Part shown: in pieces, positions 26,252-35,339 of the stretch
How the letters are laid out: every line of letters starts with the position of its first letter
Numbering within the stretch: the first letter of the stretch is position 1
From: an uncultured Eubacteriales bacterium
GTDB taxonomy: Bacteria; Bacillota; Clostridia; Oscillospirales; Acutalibacteraceae
Reading direction: 5' to 3'
NCBI GenBank assembly: GCA_934444365.1
Contig: CAKSCM010000001.1
Location: 62,001-126,000 of the forward strand
Length of the DNA stretch: 64,000 nucleotides
The notes under the pieces: generated by a model
The model's input: the letters and a program-made list of their open reading frames with translations, nothing else
Databases searched by the model: none
Told to the model about the DNA's origin: nothing
Position numbers and translations under genes: made by a program

Positions 26252-27175
26252 ATGGAGCGATTATATCTGTTCGGATACGTAAAGGCCGACAAGCCTGATT
26301 TGAAAGTTTGCGAATATGACTCATACAAGGCGGTTTACTGCTCGCTTTGCCGTCAGATGGCAAAGGACTACGGTCCGCTGGCTAAATTTTCGCTGAGTTA
26401 TGATCTGGTTTTTTTAGCTCTTATCCGTATAGGGCTTCAGGATAAAGGCTGCTCGCTGTGCAAGCGCCGCTGCAGGTTCAATCCGCTTAAAAAATGCGCA
26501 ATGCTTTGCGACGCTGATGACGGCCTTAAATTCACCGCCGGTGTCGCCGTTATGCTGACCTATTTTAAGCTGCTTGACGACGTTTCGGACAGTTCGTTTT
26601 TTAAAGGACTTTTTTGCAAGTTTCTTGGCTTTTTGTACAAGCCGGCATATAAAAAGGCCAAGCGCTTTTATCCCGAGGCGGCTGAAATTATAGAAAATGC
26701 CATGGCCGAGCAGGAAAAAACCGAGCAGTCGGGTCTTCGCAATATCGACAGAGCCGCCGATCCTACGGCCTCGTCGCTCGGAAAGCTGTTTTCGCTTTAT
26801 ATTGAGGACGAATCGTTAAAACGGGTATTATACCGACTCGGTTACTGTGTCGGCAAATGGGTGTATGTTACGGATGCGGCTGACGATTTAAGCGATGACC
26901 TGAAAAGCGGTTCTTTTAATCCCTTGCTGCCGGCTGATTGCAATATATCGGCCGACGATAGCGAAAGAATAAAGGAGCTGAAAGAGAAGGCCGAGCCCGT
27001 ATTAAACACCTGTATATGCGAGGCGGCGCTTGCCTTTGAGCTTATCGAATTCAGGCGTTTTTCTCCGATAATAGGGAATATTATTTACAAAGGGCTTGAA
27101 AACGTCCAGAATAAAATTATATATAAGAATGAGAACAAAAAGGTCGAAAAGGAAGGAAAATCGAGCAATTTATGA
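26252..27175 (+). CDS. DUF5685 family protein
   Basis: This 307-residue protein with the family start LFGYVKADKPDLKVCEYDSYKAVYCSLCRQM has several cysteines near the N-terminus (CSLCKRRCRFNPLKKC), a helical core with LLDDVSDS, and KWVYVTDAADDLSDDLKSGSFNPLL later on. The Asp-rich helical pattern recalls isoprenoid-synthase-like folds, but no function is established. Its stop codon overlaps the start of a J-domain gene (ATGA), which implies translational coupling and a joint role. Confidence 0.8.
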   Translation: MERLYLFGYVKADKPDLKVCEYDSYKAVYCSLCRQMAKDYGPLAKFSLSYDLVFLALIRIGLQDKGCSLCKRRCRFNPLKKCAMLCDADDGLKFTAGVAVMLTYFKLLDDVSDSSFFKGLFCKFLGFLYKPAYKKAKRFYPEAAEIIENAMAEQEKTEQSGLRNIDRAADPTASSLGKLFSLYIEDESLKRVLYRLGYCVGKWVYVTDAADDLSDDLKSGSFNPLLPADCNISADDSERIKELKEKAEPVLNTCICEAALAFELIEFRRFSPIIGNIIYKGLENVQNKIIYKNENKKVEKEGKSSNL

Positions 27176-27792
27176 AGGATCCATATGAGGTTTTAGGCGT
27201 TTCGCGCGACGCAACGGACGAACAGATAAAAAATGCCTATCGTGAGCTTGCGCGTAAGTATCATCCCGATTCTTACAACGGCAATCCGCTTTCGGATCTT
27301 GCGGCCGAGAAGATGAAAGAGATAAACGAGGCCTACGATGCGATAATCTCCGAGCGTAAAAACGGCGCTTCGGGCGGGTCCGGCGGCGGATACTATAATG
27401 CACCTTCGGGCGGTTACGGTGCCTCCTCGGATTTTGCCGATATACGGGCTATTATATCCCAGGGCCGCTTTGAAGATGCACAGGTTTTGCTCGACGGAAT
27501 CCCTCCGGAGAGGAGAAATGCCGAGTGGTATTTCCTTAACGGTTCGGTTCTTTACAGGCGCGGCTGGTTTGAGGACGCATATGCGAGCTTTGCAACGGCC
27601 TGCAGGATGGATCCTCAGAATCCGGAATATCGTGCGGCGCTTTCCAATATGAAGAATAAGCGCACCGGCGCTCCTTACCGTAATTATTCGGGAAATACCG
27701 GCGGATGCAGCGCTTGTGATATCTGCTCGGGACTTATGTGCGCCGACTGCTGCTGCGAATGCATGGGCGGCGATTTGATTCCCTGCTGCTGA
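27172..27792 (+). CDS. J-domain protein with TPR-like segment and Cys-rich tail
   Basis: The first 65 residues are a J domain (DPYEVLGVSRDATDEQIKNAYRELARKYHPDSY) with the HPD tripeptide that stimulates DnaK ATPase. A Gly/Ser-rich linker follows, then a segment resembling one or two TPR repeats (WYFLNGSVLYRRGWFEDAYASF). The tail is packed with cysteines (CSACDICSGLMCADCCCEC, ending CC). The DnaJ zinc and substrate domains are missing, so this is a class III J-protein with a dedicated client, probably the DUF5685 protein whose gene it overlaps. The tail could bind a metal or be lipidated or membrane-attached; this is not known. Confidence 0.85.
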   Translation: MKDPYEVLGVSRDATDEQIKNAYRELARKYHPDSYNGNPLSDLAAEKMKEINEAYDAIISERKNGASGGSGGGYYNAPSGGYGASSDFADIRAIISQGRFEDAQVLLDGIPPERRNAEWYFLNGSVLYRRGWFEDAYASFATACRMDPQNPEYRAALSNMKNKRTGAPYRNYSGNTGGCSACDICSGLMCADCCCECMGGDLIPCC

Positions 27793-27832
27793 GCATTATT
27801 ATTTTTTATTTTAATTTGACGGGTGAAACGGC

Positions 27833-28363
27833 TTGAAGAAAAACAGAAAAATTGCACTTTGCGGTATGATTTCGGCGCTTTCTCTGGTCATAATGCTCGC
27901 TTCATATATCCCGTATTTTACCTATGCCGTACCGGCTGCAGCCGGAATAGTTTTTTGTGTTATTGTTATCGAGGTAGGTTTTAAGTACTCGTTAGCTTCA
28001 TATTTTTGCACGGCCGTGCTTGCTTTTTTCCTTTGCGAGAAAGAGGCGGCTGTGCTTTTTGTTTTATTTTTCGGTTATTATCCCATTTTAAAGGCGGTTA
28101 TCGAAAAACACATAAAGAGCCGGCCGGTAGAATATATTTTGAAATTTCTTGTTTTCAATGTTTCGGTCATTTTAAGCTATGCGCTGCTGATCTTTGTTTT
28201 CAAGCTGCCGATTGACGATATGGGGCCGCTGTCGCCTAAGGTCATGCTTTTGTTTCTTTTAGTTGCGGGAAATATTGCGTTTGCGGTGTACGATATTGCG
28301 ATAACTCGCCTGGTGGCGCTGTATTTTCAGCGGTTGCGACGGTATTTAAAGGTCGTTTTATAA
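27833..28363 (+). CDS. Multispanning membrane protein, ECF S-component-like
   Basis: This 176-residue protein has about five hydrophobic segments. Its first segment, RKIALCGMISALSLVIMLAS, resembles the start of energy-coupling-factor S components. No ligand or ATPase subunit gene is near. The start is TTG at 27833 with a weak GGGTG site. It lies between the J-domain gene and a flavoprotein gene on the same strand. The family is not certain; a generic membrane protein of unknown role is the safe description. Confidence 0.65.
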   Translation: MKKNRKIALCGMISALSLVIMLASYIPYFTYAVPAAAGIVFCVIVIEVGFKYSLASYFCTAVLAFFLCEKEAAVLFVLFFGYYPILKAVIEKHIKSRPVEYILKFLVFNVSVILSYALLIFVFKLPIDDMGPLSPKVMLLFLLVAGNIAFAVYDIAITRLVALYFQRLRRYLKVVL

Positions 28364-28383
28364 TAATAAAATCGGAGAAGTAA

Positions 28384-29634
28384 ATGAAGAAAAATATTAT
28401 AATAATCGGCGGCGGCGCTTCGGGACTGATGTGTGCGATATCGGCGGCTGAAAATTGCAACGTCATTGTTTTAGAGAAGAATGACAAGGTGGCAAAAAAG
28501 GTGATGATCACCGGAAAGGGCCGTTGCAACGTTACGAATAATTGCGATATTGACGCTCTTATATCGGCGGCTGTATCGAACGGAAGGTTTTTGTACAGTG
28601 CCTTTTCGGCCTTTAATTCGCAGGATACAATGGATTTTTTTGAAAGCTCGGGAGTTCCCCTTAAAACCGAACGGGGAAATCGGGTTTTTCCCGTTTCGGA
28701 CAAGGCTTACGATATAGTAAACGCCTTAAAACGCCGGACGGCCTTATCGGGCTGCGAAATAAGAACAAATTCCGCCGTTGGGGATATTATTTTTAAGGAT
28801 TCGTCTGCGGTCGGCGTGGTGCTTGAAAACGGAGAAAAAATCTACGCCGACGCGGTTGTTATCGCAACGGGAGGAGTATCCTATCCGCTGACCGGTTCTA
28901 CCGGGGACGGATATAGATTTGCCAAAAAAGCAGGACATACGGTGATTGCGCCGATACCGTCGCTGGTTCCCTTTACCGTTTATGAGCAGGATATCTGTTC
29001 ATCCCTTTCGGGACTTTCCCTTAAAAACGTACGTCTTACTGTTTACGATACGTCTAAAAACAAAAAGCTCTTCAGCGAGCTTGGGGAGATGCTTTTTACA
29101 CATACCGGGATTTCCGGTCCCCTTGTGCTTAGCGCCTCGGCCCATACCCGTCCCATGGAAAAGGGGAGATACAGTGCCGTTATCGATTTAAAACCGGCCA
29201 TTGATTCAGATACACTTGACAGGCGGCTGCTTCGCGATTTCGGCGACAATATAAACAGGGATTTTGTTAATTCCCTTTCCGATTTATTGCCAAAAAGCAT
29301 TATTCCTGTTATAATAGAAATGTCAGGCATACCGCTGAGGGTAAAGGTGAATTCGGTTACGAAGGAGCAGCGGAAAGCTCTGTGTGAAATCATCAAGGGG
29401 ATGAAGCTTAGCATAAAGGGCTTTCGTCCGATTGACGAGGCGATTGTTACAGCCGGCGGTGTTAAGGTCTCGGAGATCGATCCCCGTACAATGATGTCGA
29501 AAAAAATAAGATCGCTGTATTTTGTCGGCGAGGTTCTTGATATTGACAGCTATACCGGCGGATATAATTTGCAGAATGCGTTTTCCACCGGATATTTGGC
29601 AGGAGAAAGCATTAAAGCAGGTGAAAATTTATGA
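28384..29634 (+). CDS. NAD(P)/FAD-dependent oxidoreductase, HI0933/BaiN type
   Basis: This 416-residue flavoprotein has an N-terminal FAD-binding GGGASGLMCAISAAE, the family block KKVMITGKGRCNVTNN, an inserted middle domain, and the C-terminal FAD motif YFVGEVLDIDSYTGGYNLQNAFSTGYLAGE. This is the HI0933/YhiN family, which includes BaiN of bile-acid dehydroxylating clostridia. Most members have unknown substrates, so a bile-acid role is not implied. Its stop codon overlaps the cmk start by four bases. Genes of this family next to cmk and plsC are common in Clostridia. Confidence 0.88.
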   Translation: MKKNIIIIGGGASGLMCAISAAENCNVIVLEKNDKVAKKVMITGKGRCNVTNNCDIDALISAAVSNGRFLYSAFSAFNSQDTMDFFESSGVPLKTERGNRVFPVSDKAYDIVNALKRRTALSGCEIRTNSAVGDIIFKDSSAVGVVLENGEKIYADAVVIATGGVSYPLTGSTGDGYRFAKKAGHTVIAPIPSLVPFTVYEQDICSSLSGLSLKNVRLTVYDTSKNKKLFSELGEMLFTHTGISGPLVLSASAHTRPMEKGRYSAVIDLKPAIDSDTLDRRLLRDFGDNINRDFVNSLSDLLPKSIIPVIIEMSGIPLRVKVNSVTKEQRKALCEIIKGMKLSIKGFRPIDEAIVTAGGVKVSEIDPRTMMSKKIRSLYFVGEVLDIDSYTGGYNLQNAFSTGYLAGESIKAGENL

Positions 29635-30302
29635 TAAACGTTGCAGTTGACGGTCCGGCCGGAGCCGGAAAAAGCACTGTCTCAAGGCGCGCGGCGAAAA
29701 TTCTCGGGCTCGTATATGTCGATACAGGTGCGCTTTACCGGGCAATAGGGCTTTATGTCATCGAAAAAGGCATTGATACAAAGGATGAAAAGGCGGTTAC
29801 GTCTGTATTAAAGGATATAACGGTCGATCTTGATAATTCGGACGGCGAGCAAAGGGTACTGCTTTGCGGCGAGGATGTAACGGGAAATATCAGAACAGGG
29901 GCAGTTTCCATGGCCGCTTCGGACGTGTCGTCCTACCCTGAGGTGCGTGCTTTTCTGCTTGAAACACAAAAGAAGATCGCACGGGAGAAAAGCGTTATAA
30001 TGGACGGGCGCGATATAGGCACCGTCGTATTGCCTGACGCTGACGTCAAGGTGTTTTTAACGGCCGATGCCCAGGTCAGGGCAAAAAGACGTTTTCTCGA
30101 GCTTACAGAGCGTAAGGAAAAGGTCGATTATAATACGATTTTAGCCGAGATAAACGAGCGCGACCATAACGATAAAAACCGCGCGGTAGCCCCCCTTAAA
30201 CAGGCTGACGATGCTATACTTCTCGATACATCAAAAATGAGCTTCGACGAGTCGATACAGGCGCTTGTTAATATCATCCGAAAAGGAACCGACATCAAAT
30301 GA
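29631..30302 (+). CDS. cmk: Cytidylate kinase
   Basis: This 223-residue NMP kinase phosphorylates CMP and dCMP. The P-loop DGPAGAGKSTVSRRAA is at about residue 7, YVDTGALYRAIGL follows, and the CMP-binding MDGRDIGTVVLPDADVKVFL is in the middle, with RAKRRFLEL after it. The length is normal. It overlaps both the upstream flavoprotein and the downstream plsC gene by four bases, so the group is tightly coupled. Confidence 0.96.
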   Translation: MINVAVDGPAGAGKSTVSRRAAKILGLVYVDTGALYRAIGLYVIEKGIDTKDEKAVTSVLKDITVDLDNSDGEQRVLLCGEDVTGNIRTGAVSMAASDVSSYPEVRAFLLETQKKIAREKSVIMDGRDIGTVVLPDADVKVFLTADAQVRAKRRFLELTERKEKVDYNTILAEINERDHNDKNRAVAPLKQADDAILLDTSKMSFDESIQALVNIIRKGTDIK

Positions 30303-30964
30303 GTAAAGCTGAAAAGAAAAACAATAAGGGCAAGAAAAACATTCTTTATTTTATAGCTAAATTTATCCTGCATGTTATATGGCTGGTTTTTCCGTACAAA
30401 ATAGTCGGGCGCGAGAATCTTTACACCGATGATCCGGTGCTTATTTCATGTAACCATATTTCATATATGGATCCGGTGTTTATTGTGATGGCAATGAAAA
30501 AGCGCCGCAAGATATATTTTCTTGCCAAGAGTGAGATTTTTAAAAACAAGTTCATTTCGGGATTTTTCCGTTTTTGCGGAGCTATACCTATTGACCGTAA
30601 GAATGGTATTCAGGGTATCAGATCGGCAGTCGATAAGCTTGAAAGCGGCAATGTCGTCGGCATTTTCCCCGAGGGCACACGATCAAAAACCGGAAAGCTC
30701 GGCAAGCCGAAATCCGGTATTATTATGGTTGCCCAGCGTTGCAAGAGCGACATAATTCCGGTTACCCTTGTAACAAAGCATCAGAAGGTAAGGCCGTTCA
30801 GAAAGACCGTAATTTACGTCGGAGAACGCATTGAGTACGAAAAGCTCGGGATCGATTCGGCCTCGTCGATAAGCCAGCTTAAAGCCGCCGGCGAGTTGAT
30901 TTTTGAGGATACCAGACGGGTATTGGCTCAAAATACCGACGTTACGGGGATAAGCGAAGAATGA
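30299..30964 (+). CDS. plsC: 1-acyl-sn-glycerol-3-phosphate acyltransferase
   Basis: This 221-residue membrane-associated acyltransferase makes phosphatidic acid. The catalytic HX4D box is NHISYMDPVF, with the second box FLAKSEIFK and the phosphate-binding FPEGTRSKTGKLGKPKSG. One N-terminal hydrophobic segment (FILHVIWLVFPY) anchors it. It lies between cmk and ispH-rpsA with overlaps on both sides, a conserved clostridial order. Confidence 0.93.
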   Translation: MSKAEKKNNKGKKNILYFIAKFILHVIWLVFPYKIVGRENLYTDDPVLISCNHISYMDPVFIVMAMKKRRKIYFLAKSEIFKNKFISGFFRFCGAIPIDRKNGIQGIRSAVDKLESGNVVGIFPEGTRSKTGKLGKPKSGIIMVAQRCKSDIIPVTLVTKHQKVRPFRKTVIYVGERIEYEKLGIDSASSISQLKAAGELIFEDTRRVLAQNTDVTGISEE

Positions 30965-33084
30965 AAGTATTAGTTGCCAAAACGGCAGGATTTTGCTTTG
31001 GGGTCAACCGGGCGGTCGAGACGGTGAAGAATTTGCTTTCACAGGGCAAACGGGTCGCAACGCTGGGTCCGATTATACATAACCCTCAGGTGGTAAGCGA
31101 TTTTGAAAGACAGGGGGTAACCATCGTCGGGCGGCCGGGCGATGCGGCAAAGGGCACGACCCTTGTCATACGCTCGCACGGTATACCGGAGGATATTTAT
31201 GATGAGATAAAGGCCGGCGGATTTGATTTTGTCGACGCGACCTGTCCGTACGTTAAAAAAATACACGAGATAACGCGCGAAGCTAAAAAACAGGGGAAAT
31301 ATGTGCTCATTGCAGGCGATGCGGAGCACCCCGAAGTTATTGGAATAAAAAGCTGCTGCAGCGACTGCTGCGGAATATTCGATAACGAAATTTCTTTAAC
31401 TAAATTGTTAAAAAGTGACAAAATTTCGGGGTATAAAGGCGTAGTTGCGGTAGCTCAGACCACTTTTGACGCAAAAAAATGGTTTGAATGCGTAAAAATA
31501 ATAAAAAAAGTATGTACAAACGCAGAAATATTTGATACAATATGTAATGCTACTTTCAAAAGACAGAGCGAAGCGCAAAGCCTGGCGGAAAAGTGCGACT
31601 ATATGATAATAGTCGGGGGACGGCATAGCTCCAACACCAAAAAGCTTTATGAGCTGTGTTCGGGTTATTGCGAGGTCTCGCTTATAGAGCAAGCCGGTGA
31701 GCTTGACCGCGATCGATTGAAGGCGGCGTCTTGTATAGGTCTTACAGCCGGGGCATCAACTCCGGCGTGGATAATAAAGGAGGTTCAAAATCTAATGTCA
31801 GAAGTCTTGGAAAACACCACTATCCCGGAAGAGGATTCTTCCAAAAATAATACTGAACCGGTTGCTACAGCCGAAGAAACCGTTGATACGAACACTGTTG
31901 CAGCCGAACCCCCTGCACAGTCGGATGAGCAGCCCGTTAAAAGCTTTGATGAAATGACCGACGAAGAAGCCTTTGAGTATTCGCTCAACAACATGAGCAC
32001 CGATCAGAAGGTAAAGGGCATCGTACTCGGTATTACTCCGACTGAGATACAGGTTGATATCGGCCGTAAACACGCCGGTTACATACCGCTTGATGAGTAT
32101 TCTTATGATCCCACTGCCGATCCCATGAAGGAGCTCAAACTCGGCGATGAGATCGATCTGATCGTTATGAAGACCAACGATCAGGAAGGTACCGTAATGC
32201 TTTCCAAAAAGCGTTTCGATGCCATTAAAAACCGTGAGAAGTTCTATGCCGCTGCCGAGTCGGGCGAGGTGTTGAACGGTCATGTTATCGAGATAATCAA
32301 GGGCGGCGTTATCGTCATGTGCGACGGTGTTCAGGTATTTGTTCCCGCTTCACAGGCGACCCTTTCGCGCGAGGAGCCCATTGAGGATCTGCTCCATAAG
32401 CCGGTAACCTTTAAAATTTTAGAGCTTAACAAGGGCCGTCGCCGTTCGGTAGGCTCCATACGCGCTACCCTTCAGGATGCCCGCCGCGAGCAGCGCGCCG
32501 CTCAGAGAGCTGAGTTCTGGGCTAACGTCGAAGAGGGCAAGGTCTACACCGGTAAGGTAAAGTCTATCACCAGCTACGGTGCCTTTGTTGACCTCGGCGG
32601 AGTTGACGGCATGGTTCATATCTCCGAGCTTTCCTGGAAGCGCATTAAGAACCCGACCGAGGTAGTAAATGTCGGCGATGTTATCGAGGTGTATGTAAAA
32701 TCTTTTGATACCGAAAAGCATAAGGTATCTCTCGGATACAAAAAGGCCGAGGATAACCCCTGGAACATCTTCCTTCGCGATTATAAGGTCGGCGATGTTA
32801 TCGACGTAAAGATCGTCAGCATGACGACCTACGGTGCATTTGCCAATATCATTGATGGTGTTGACGGTCTTATCCATATTTCTCAGATAGCTGACCGCCG
32901 CATTGAAAAGCCGCAGGATGTTCTTAAGGTTGGCGAGACTGTCAAGGCGAAGATAACCGCAGTTGACGAGGATCGCAAGCGTGTAAGTCTTTCTATCCGC
33001 GCGCTTATCGAGGACAGCGGCGAAGAATCCGCCGAGGAAGCAGCTGCCGATGATGCTGCCGAAACCGAGCAGGACGCCGAATAA
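30961..33084 (+). CDS. ispH: IspH-RpsA fusion: HMBPP reductase with four S1 domains
   Basis: A 707-residue fusion. Residues 1-280 are 4-hydroxy-3-methylbut-2-enyl diphosphate reductase, the last step of the MEP isoprenoid pathway, with the three [4Fe-4S] ligands Cys12 (AGFCFGV), Cys95 (DATCPYV) and Cys195 (TICNAT). An acidic linker of about 75 residues follows, then four S1 RNA-binding repeats, the third and fourth being the best conserved (SITSYGAFVDLGGVDGMVHISEL; TTYGAFANIIDGVDGLIHIS). The tail is Glu/Ala-rich. This fusion is known in Clostridia. The S1 part probably serves as ribosomal protein S1 or as an RNA-binding regulator. There is an extra CCSDCC cluster near residue 132. Confidence 0.95.
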   Translation: MKVLVAKTAGFCFGVNRAVETVKNLLSQGKRVATLGPIIHNPQVVSDFERQGVTIVGRPGDAAKGTTLVIRSHGIPEDIYDEIKAGGFDFVDATCPYVKKIHEITREAKKQGKYVLIAGDAEHPEVIGIKSCCSDCCGIFDNEISLTKLLKSDKISGYKGVVAVAQTTFDAKKWFECVKIIKKVCTNAEIFDTICNATFKRQSEAQSLAEKCDYMIIVGGRHSSNTKKLYELCSGYCEVSLIEQAGELDRDRLKAASCIGLTAGASTPAWIIKEVQNLMSEVLENTTIPEEDSSKNNTEPVATAEETVDTNTVAAEPPAQSDEQPVKSFDEMTDEEAFEYSLNNMSTDQKVKGIVLGITPTEIQVDIGRKHAGYIPLDEYSYDPTADPMKELKLGDEIDLIVMKTNDQEGTVMLSKKRFDAIKNREKFYAAAESGEVLNGHVIEIIKGGVIVMCDGVQVFVPASQATLSREEPIEDLLHKPVTFKILELNKGRRRSVGSIRATLQDARREQRAAQRAEFWANVEEGKVYTGKVKSITSYGAFVDLGGVDGMVHISELSWKRIKNPTEVVNVGDVIEVYVKSFDTEKHKVSLGYKKAEDNPWNIFLRDYKVGDVIDVKIVSMTTYGAFANIIDGVDGLIHISQIADRRIEKPQDVLKVGETVKAKITAVDEDRKRVSLSIRALIEDSGEESAEEAAADDAAETEQDAE

Positions 33085-33104
33085 TCTTTAATATGTTTTA
33101 ATAG

Positions 33105-33134
33105 GAGACACGGGTTTTATCCGTGTCTCTTTTT
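33105..33134 (+). terminator. Terminator after ispH-rpsA
   Basis: GAGACACGG and CCGTGTCTC form a 9-bp stem around GTTTTAT, and TTTTT follows. It closes the long uvrB-to-ispH run of genes. Confidence 0.88.
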
Positions 33135-33231
33135 GTTGGTGTTATAGTACCTGATGTAGTTTTTATAATAAATATCGATAAACCTCGTTTATAAACGTCC
33201 GCTTGCGTTTTAAACAAAAAAACGGTTGCCA

Positions 33232-33260
33232 TTGACAATATTTTATTTTCGTTTTATAAT
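33232..33260 (+). promoter_or_regulatory. Consensus promoter of the CotH-type gene
   Basis: TTGACA (33232-33237), 17 bases, TATAAT (33255-33260). This is a perfect sigma-A promoter 53 bases before the ATG, suggesting strong vegetative expression. Confidence 0.85.
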
Positions 33261-33313
33261 CATACTGTGCTTTTGTGCAATAAAAGACTACTTTAACTAA
33301 AGGAGAATGTGTT

Positions 33314-35263
33314 ATGAAAAAGCCGGCGAAAGCCCTTACATCGATTTTGCTGACGGTGCTTTTTGCAGTATCTGTATTTACCCCGGCAGCCGGTGCGCAG
33401 GAATTAAACCAACTTACCGATTTACCCGCAATCCATATCACTCTTGATGACAATAAAAACGTTAACAGTATAACAAAAAATGAAAGATTACCGGCTACTG
33501 TGTCGGTGCGTGCAGAGGGTTATGATGATATAACAGGTGTGCCTATAACAATTAAGGGTCGCGGTAATTCCACCTGGACCCTTCCTAAAAAGCCTTATCA
33601 GATTAAGTTTGATGAAAAGACCGATATGCTCGGTATGGGCGCCGCTAAAAAGTGGATTTTACTTGCTAATTATTGGGATAAGACACTTATGCGCAATGCC
33701 GTTACATATGACCTTGCCAACAAAATTAATAATATCTGGTCGGTTGAATTCCGCTTTGTAGACGTTTATATTAACGGCGAATACAGGGGAAATTATTTAC
33801 TGACCGAAAAAATCGAATTCGGAAAACAGAGGATAAACGAGGACGGGGAAAAGGGCGCCGTATTACTCGAGCTTGAACAGCAGTACCGTCATGCCGGCGA
33901 GGGCTGCTCCGCCTGCATAATAACCGACAGCGGCGTTCATGCGACCCTTAAGGAGCCGGAGCTCGGCAAGCCTTATACAACCGAAGAATTCAAAGCGATA
34001 AAGCAGCAGACCCTTGATAAGCTCAACCGGGTCGAAACGGCTATACATGAGGGCTACGACAGCTACTCACAGCTTATAGATGTCCGTTCGTTTATTGACT
34101 GGTATATTGAAAATGAGCTTGCAAAAAACTACGATGCAGCCTTTGTTACGAGCACGTATTGCTATCTTGATGAATCGGGATTGCTCCACATGGGGCCGGT
34201 CTGGGACGTTGACGTTTGCTTCGGCAATCAGGATGTGTCCTATCCCGGTACCGTCGATAACGGTCTTAATACATACAATTACCGTTCGGATAAGGGCGCA
34301 TGGTACATGTCGCTTTTTGATGACGAGGATTTTGTACGCATGCTTAAGGAGCGTTGGAGTGAGCTTAAAGCCGAGGGCTACATATACGGCATGCTCGATA
34401 AAATCGACGAGCTTTATGCCCAGATAAAGGATTCCCAGAAGCATGACAATGCGGTCTGGCCGGATGCCATGCAGGTAACCAACGTAAGGGGCAAGGGAAC
34501 GCCGTATTTTTCCTTCGATAAAGAGGTTACGTATTTCAAGGCTTGGCTCTCACAGCGTATAGAATGGCTTGACAGCCAGTGGAATGACGATTACTGTACT
34601 ATTTTAAACGAACGAAGAATGGATTCCATGGGCGGCGGAGGAATAAAAACCGGAATATACGGCAGTGTGGAAAACGGAATATGGAGCTGGTATCATTTAA
34701 GCGCCCATGCACCGAATTCACCCGTTGTTACCTCGAAAACCTTTTTTGACGGATCGATAAAGAACGGAAAGTATATATGCAGCGTGAATTATAAGGCCGA
34801 AATCGGCGAATGCACCGATTATCTCATGCTCCGTCTAATTGGGGTTGATAAAACCGGGCGTGAAAGCGTCGTATCGCAGACCTCGGCTACGCATGTTTCT
34901 TATGTGACCGCGCAAAAGGATGCCGAAGGATATGCCAAGCTTAACATGAAGCTCGACACAACTCAAAACGAACGTTATGTATCATACAAGCTGGTTATAG
35001 ATGCATATAATGCCGATGTAATGCTTAAAAACATCTTTTTATATGCCGATTTGGTAAAGGGTGACGTTGTTGCCGATGGCACGGTTACCGCTTCGGACGC
35101 ATTGCTTACCTTGCAGAATTCCGTAGGAAAGGTTGAGTTTTCTCAGACTCAGGCTACCCTTGCCGATGTTGACGGCTCGAAAGGTATAACGGCCGGTGAT
35201 GCGCTGCTTATTTTGCAAAAGGCTGTCGGTAAATTGGAGAGCTTTCCGTCAGAAGATATTTAA
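33314..35263 (+). CDS. Secreted CotH-kinase family protein with C-terminal dockerin
   Basis: A 649-residue exported protein. The signal peptide (KALTSILLTVLFAVSVFTPAAGA) is cut near residue 28. Residues 45-410 are the CotH domain, an atypical protein-kinase fold: ITIKGRGNSTWTLPKKPYQIKFD, DVYINGEYRGNYLLTEKIE, and the Asp-rich MGPVWDVDVCFGN. A beta-rich region follows. The last 65 residues are two dockerin-type Ca-binding repeats (GDVVADGTVTASDALLTLQ and ADVDGSKGITAGDALLILQ). CotH in Bacillus is a spore-coat kinase; versions with dockerins are secreted surface proteins in gut Oscillospirales. The target of phosphorylation, if any, is unknown. The next gene also carries a dockerin. Confidence 0.88.
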   Translation: MKKPAKALTSILLTVLFAVSVFTPAAGAQELNQLTDLPAIHITLDDNKNVNSITKNERLPATVSVRAEGYDDITGVPITIKGRGNSTWTLPKKPYQIKFDEKTDMLGMGAAKKWILLANYWDKTLMRNAVTYDLANKINNIWSVEFRFVDVYINGEYRGNYLLTEKIEFGKQRINEDGEKGAVLLELEQQYRHAGEGCSACIITDSGVHATLKEPELGKPYTTEEFKAIKQQTLDKLNRVETAIHEGYDSYSQLIDVRSFIDWYIENELAKNYDAAFVTSTYCYLDESGLLHMGPVWDVDVCFGNQDVSYPGTVDNGLNTYNYRSDKGAWYMSLFDDEDFVRMLKERWSELKAEGYIYGMLDKIDELYAQIKDSQKHDNAVWPDAMQVTNVRGKGTPYFSFDKEVTYFKAWLSQRIEWLDSQWNDDYCTILNERRMDSMGGGGIKTGIYGSVENGIWSWYHLSAHAPNSPVVTSKTFFDGSIKNGKYICSVNYKAEIGECTDYLMLRLIGVDKTGRESVVSQTSATHVSYVTAQKDAEGYAKLNMKLDTTQNERYVSYKLVIDAYNADVMLKNIFLYADLVKGDVVADGTVTASDALLTLQNSVGKVEFSQTQATLADVDGSKGITAGDALLILQKAVGKLESFPSEDI

Positions 35264-35339
35264 ACGGATTTTGAGGCGGATTTGACGATATCTCGTTTGC
35301 CTGATTAATACTACTTTTATTACCGGAAGGATAATAAAA

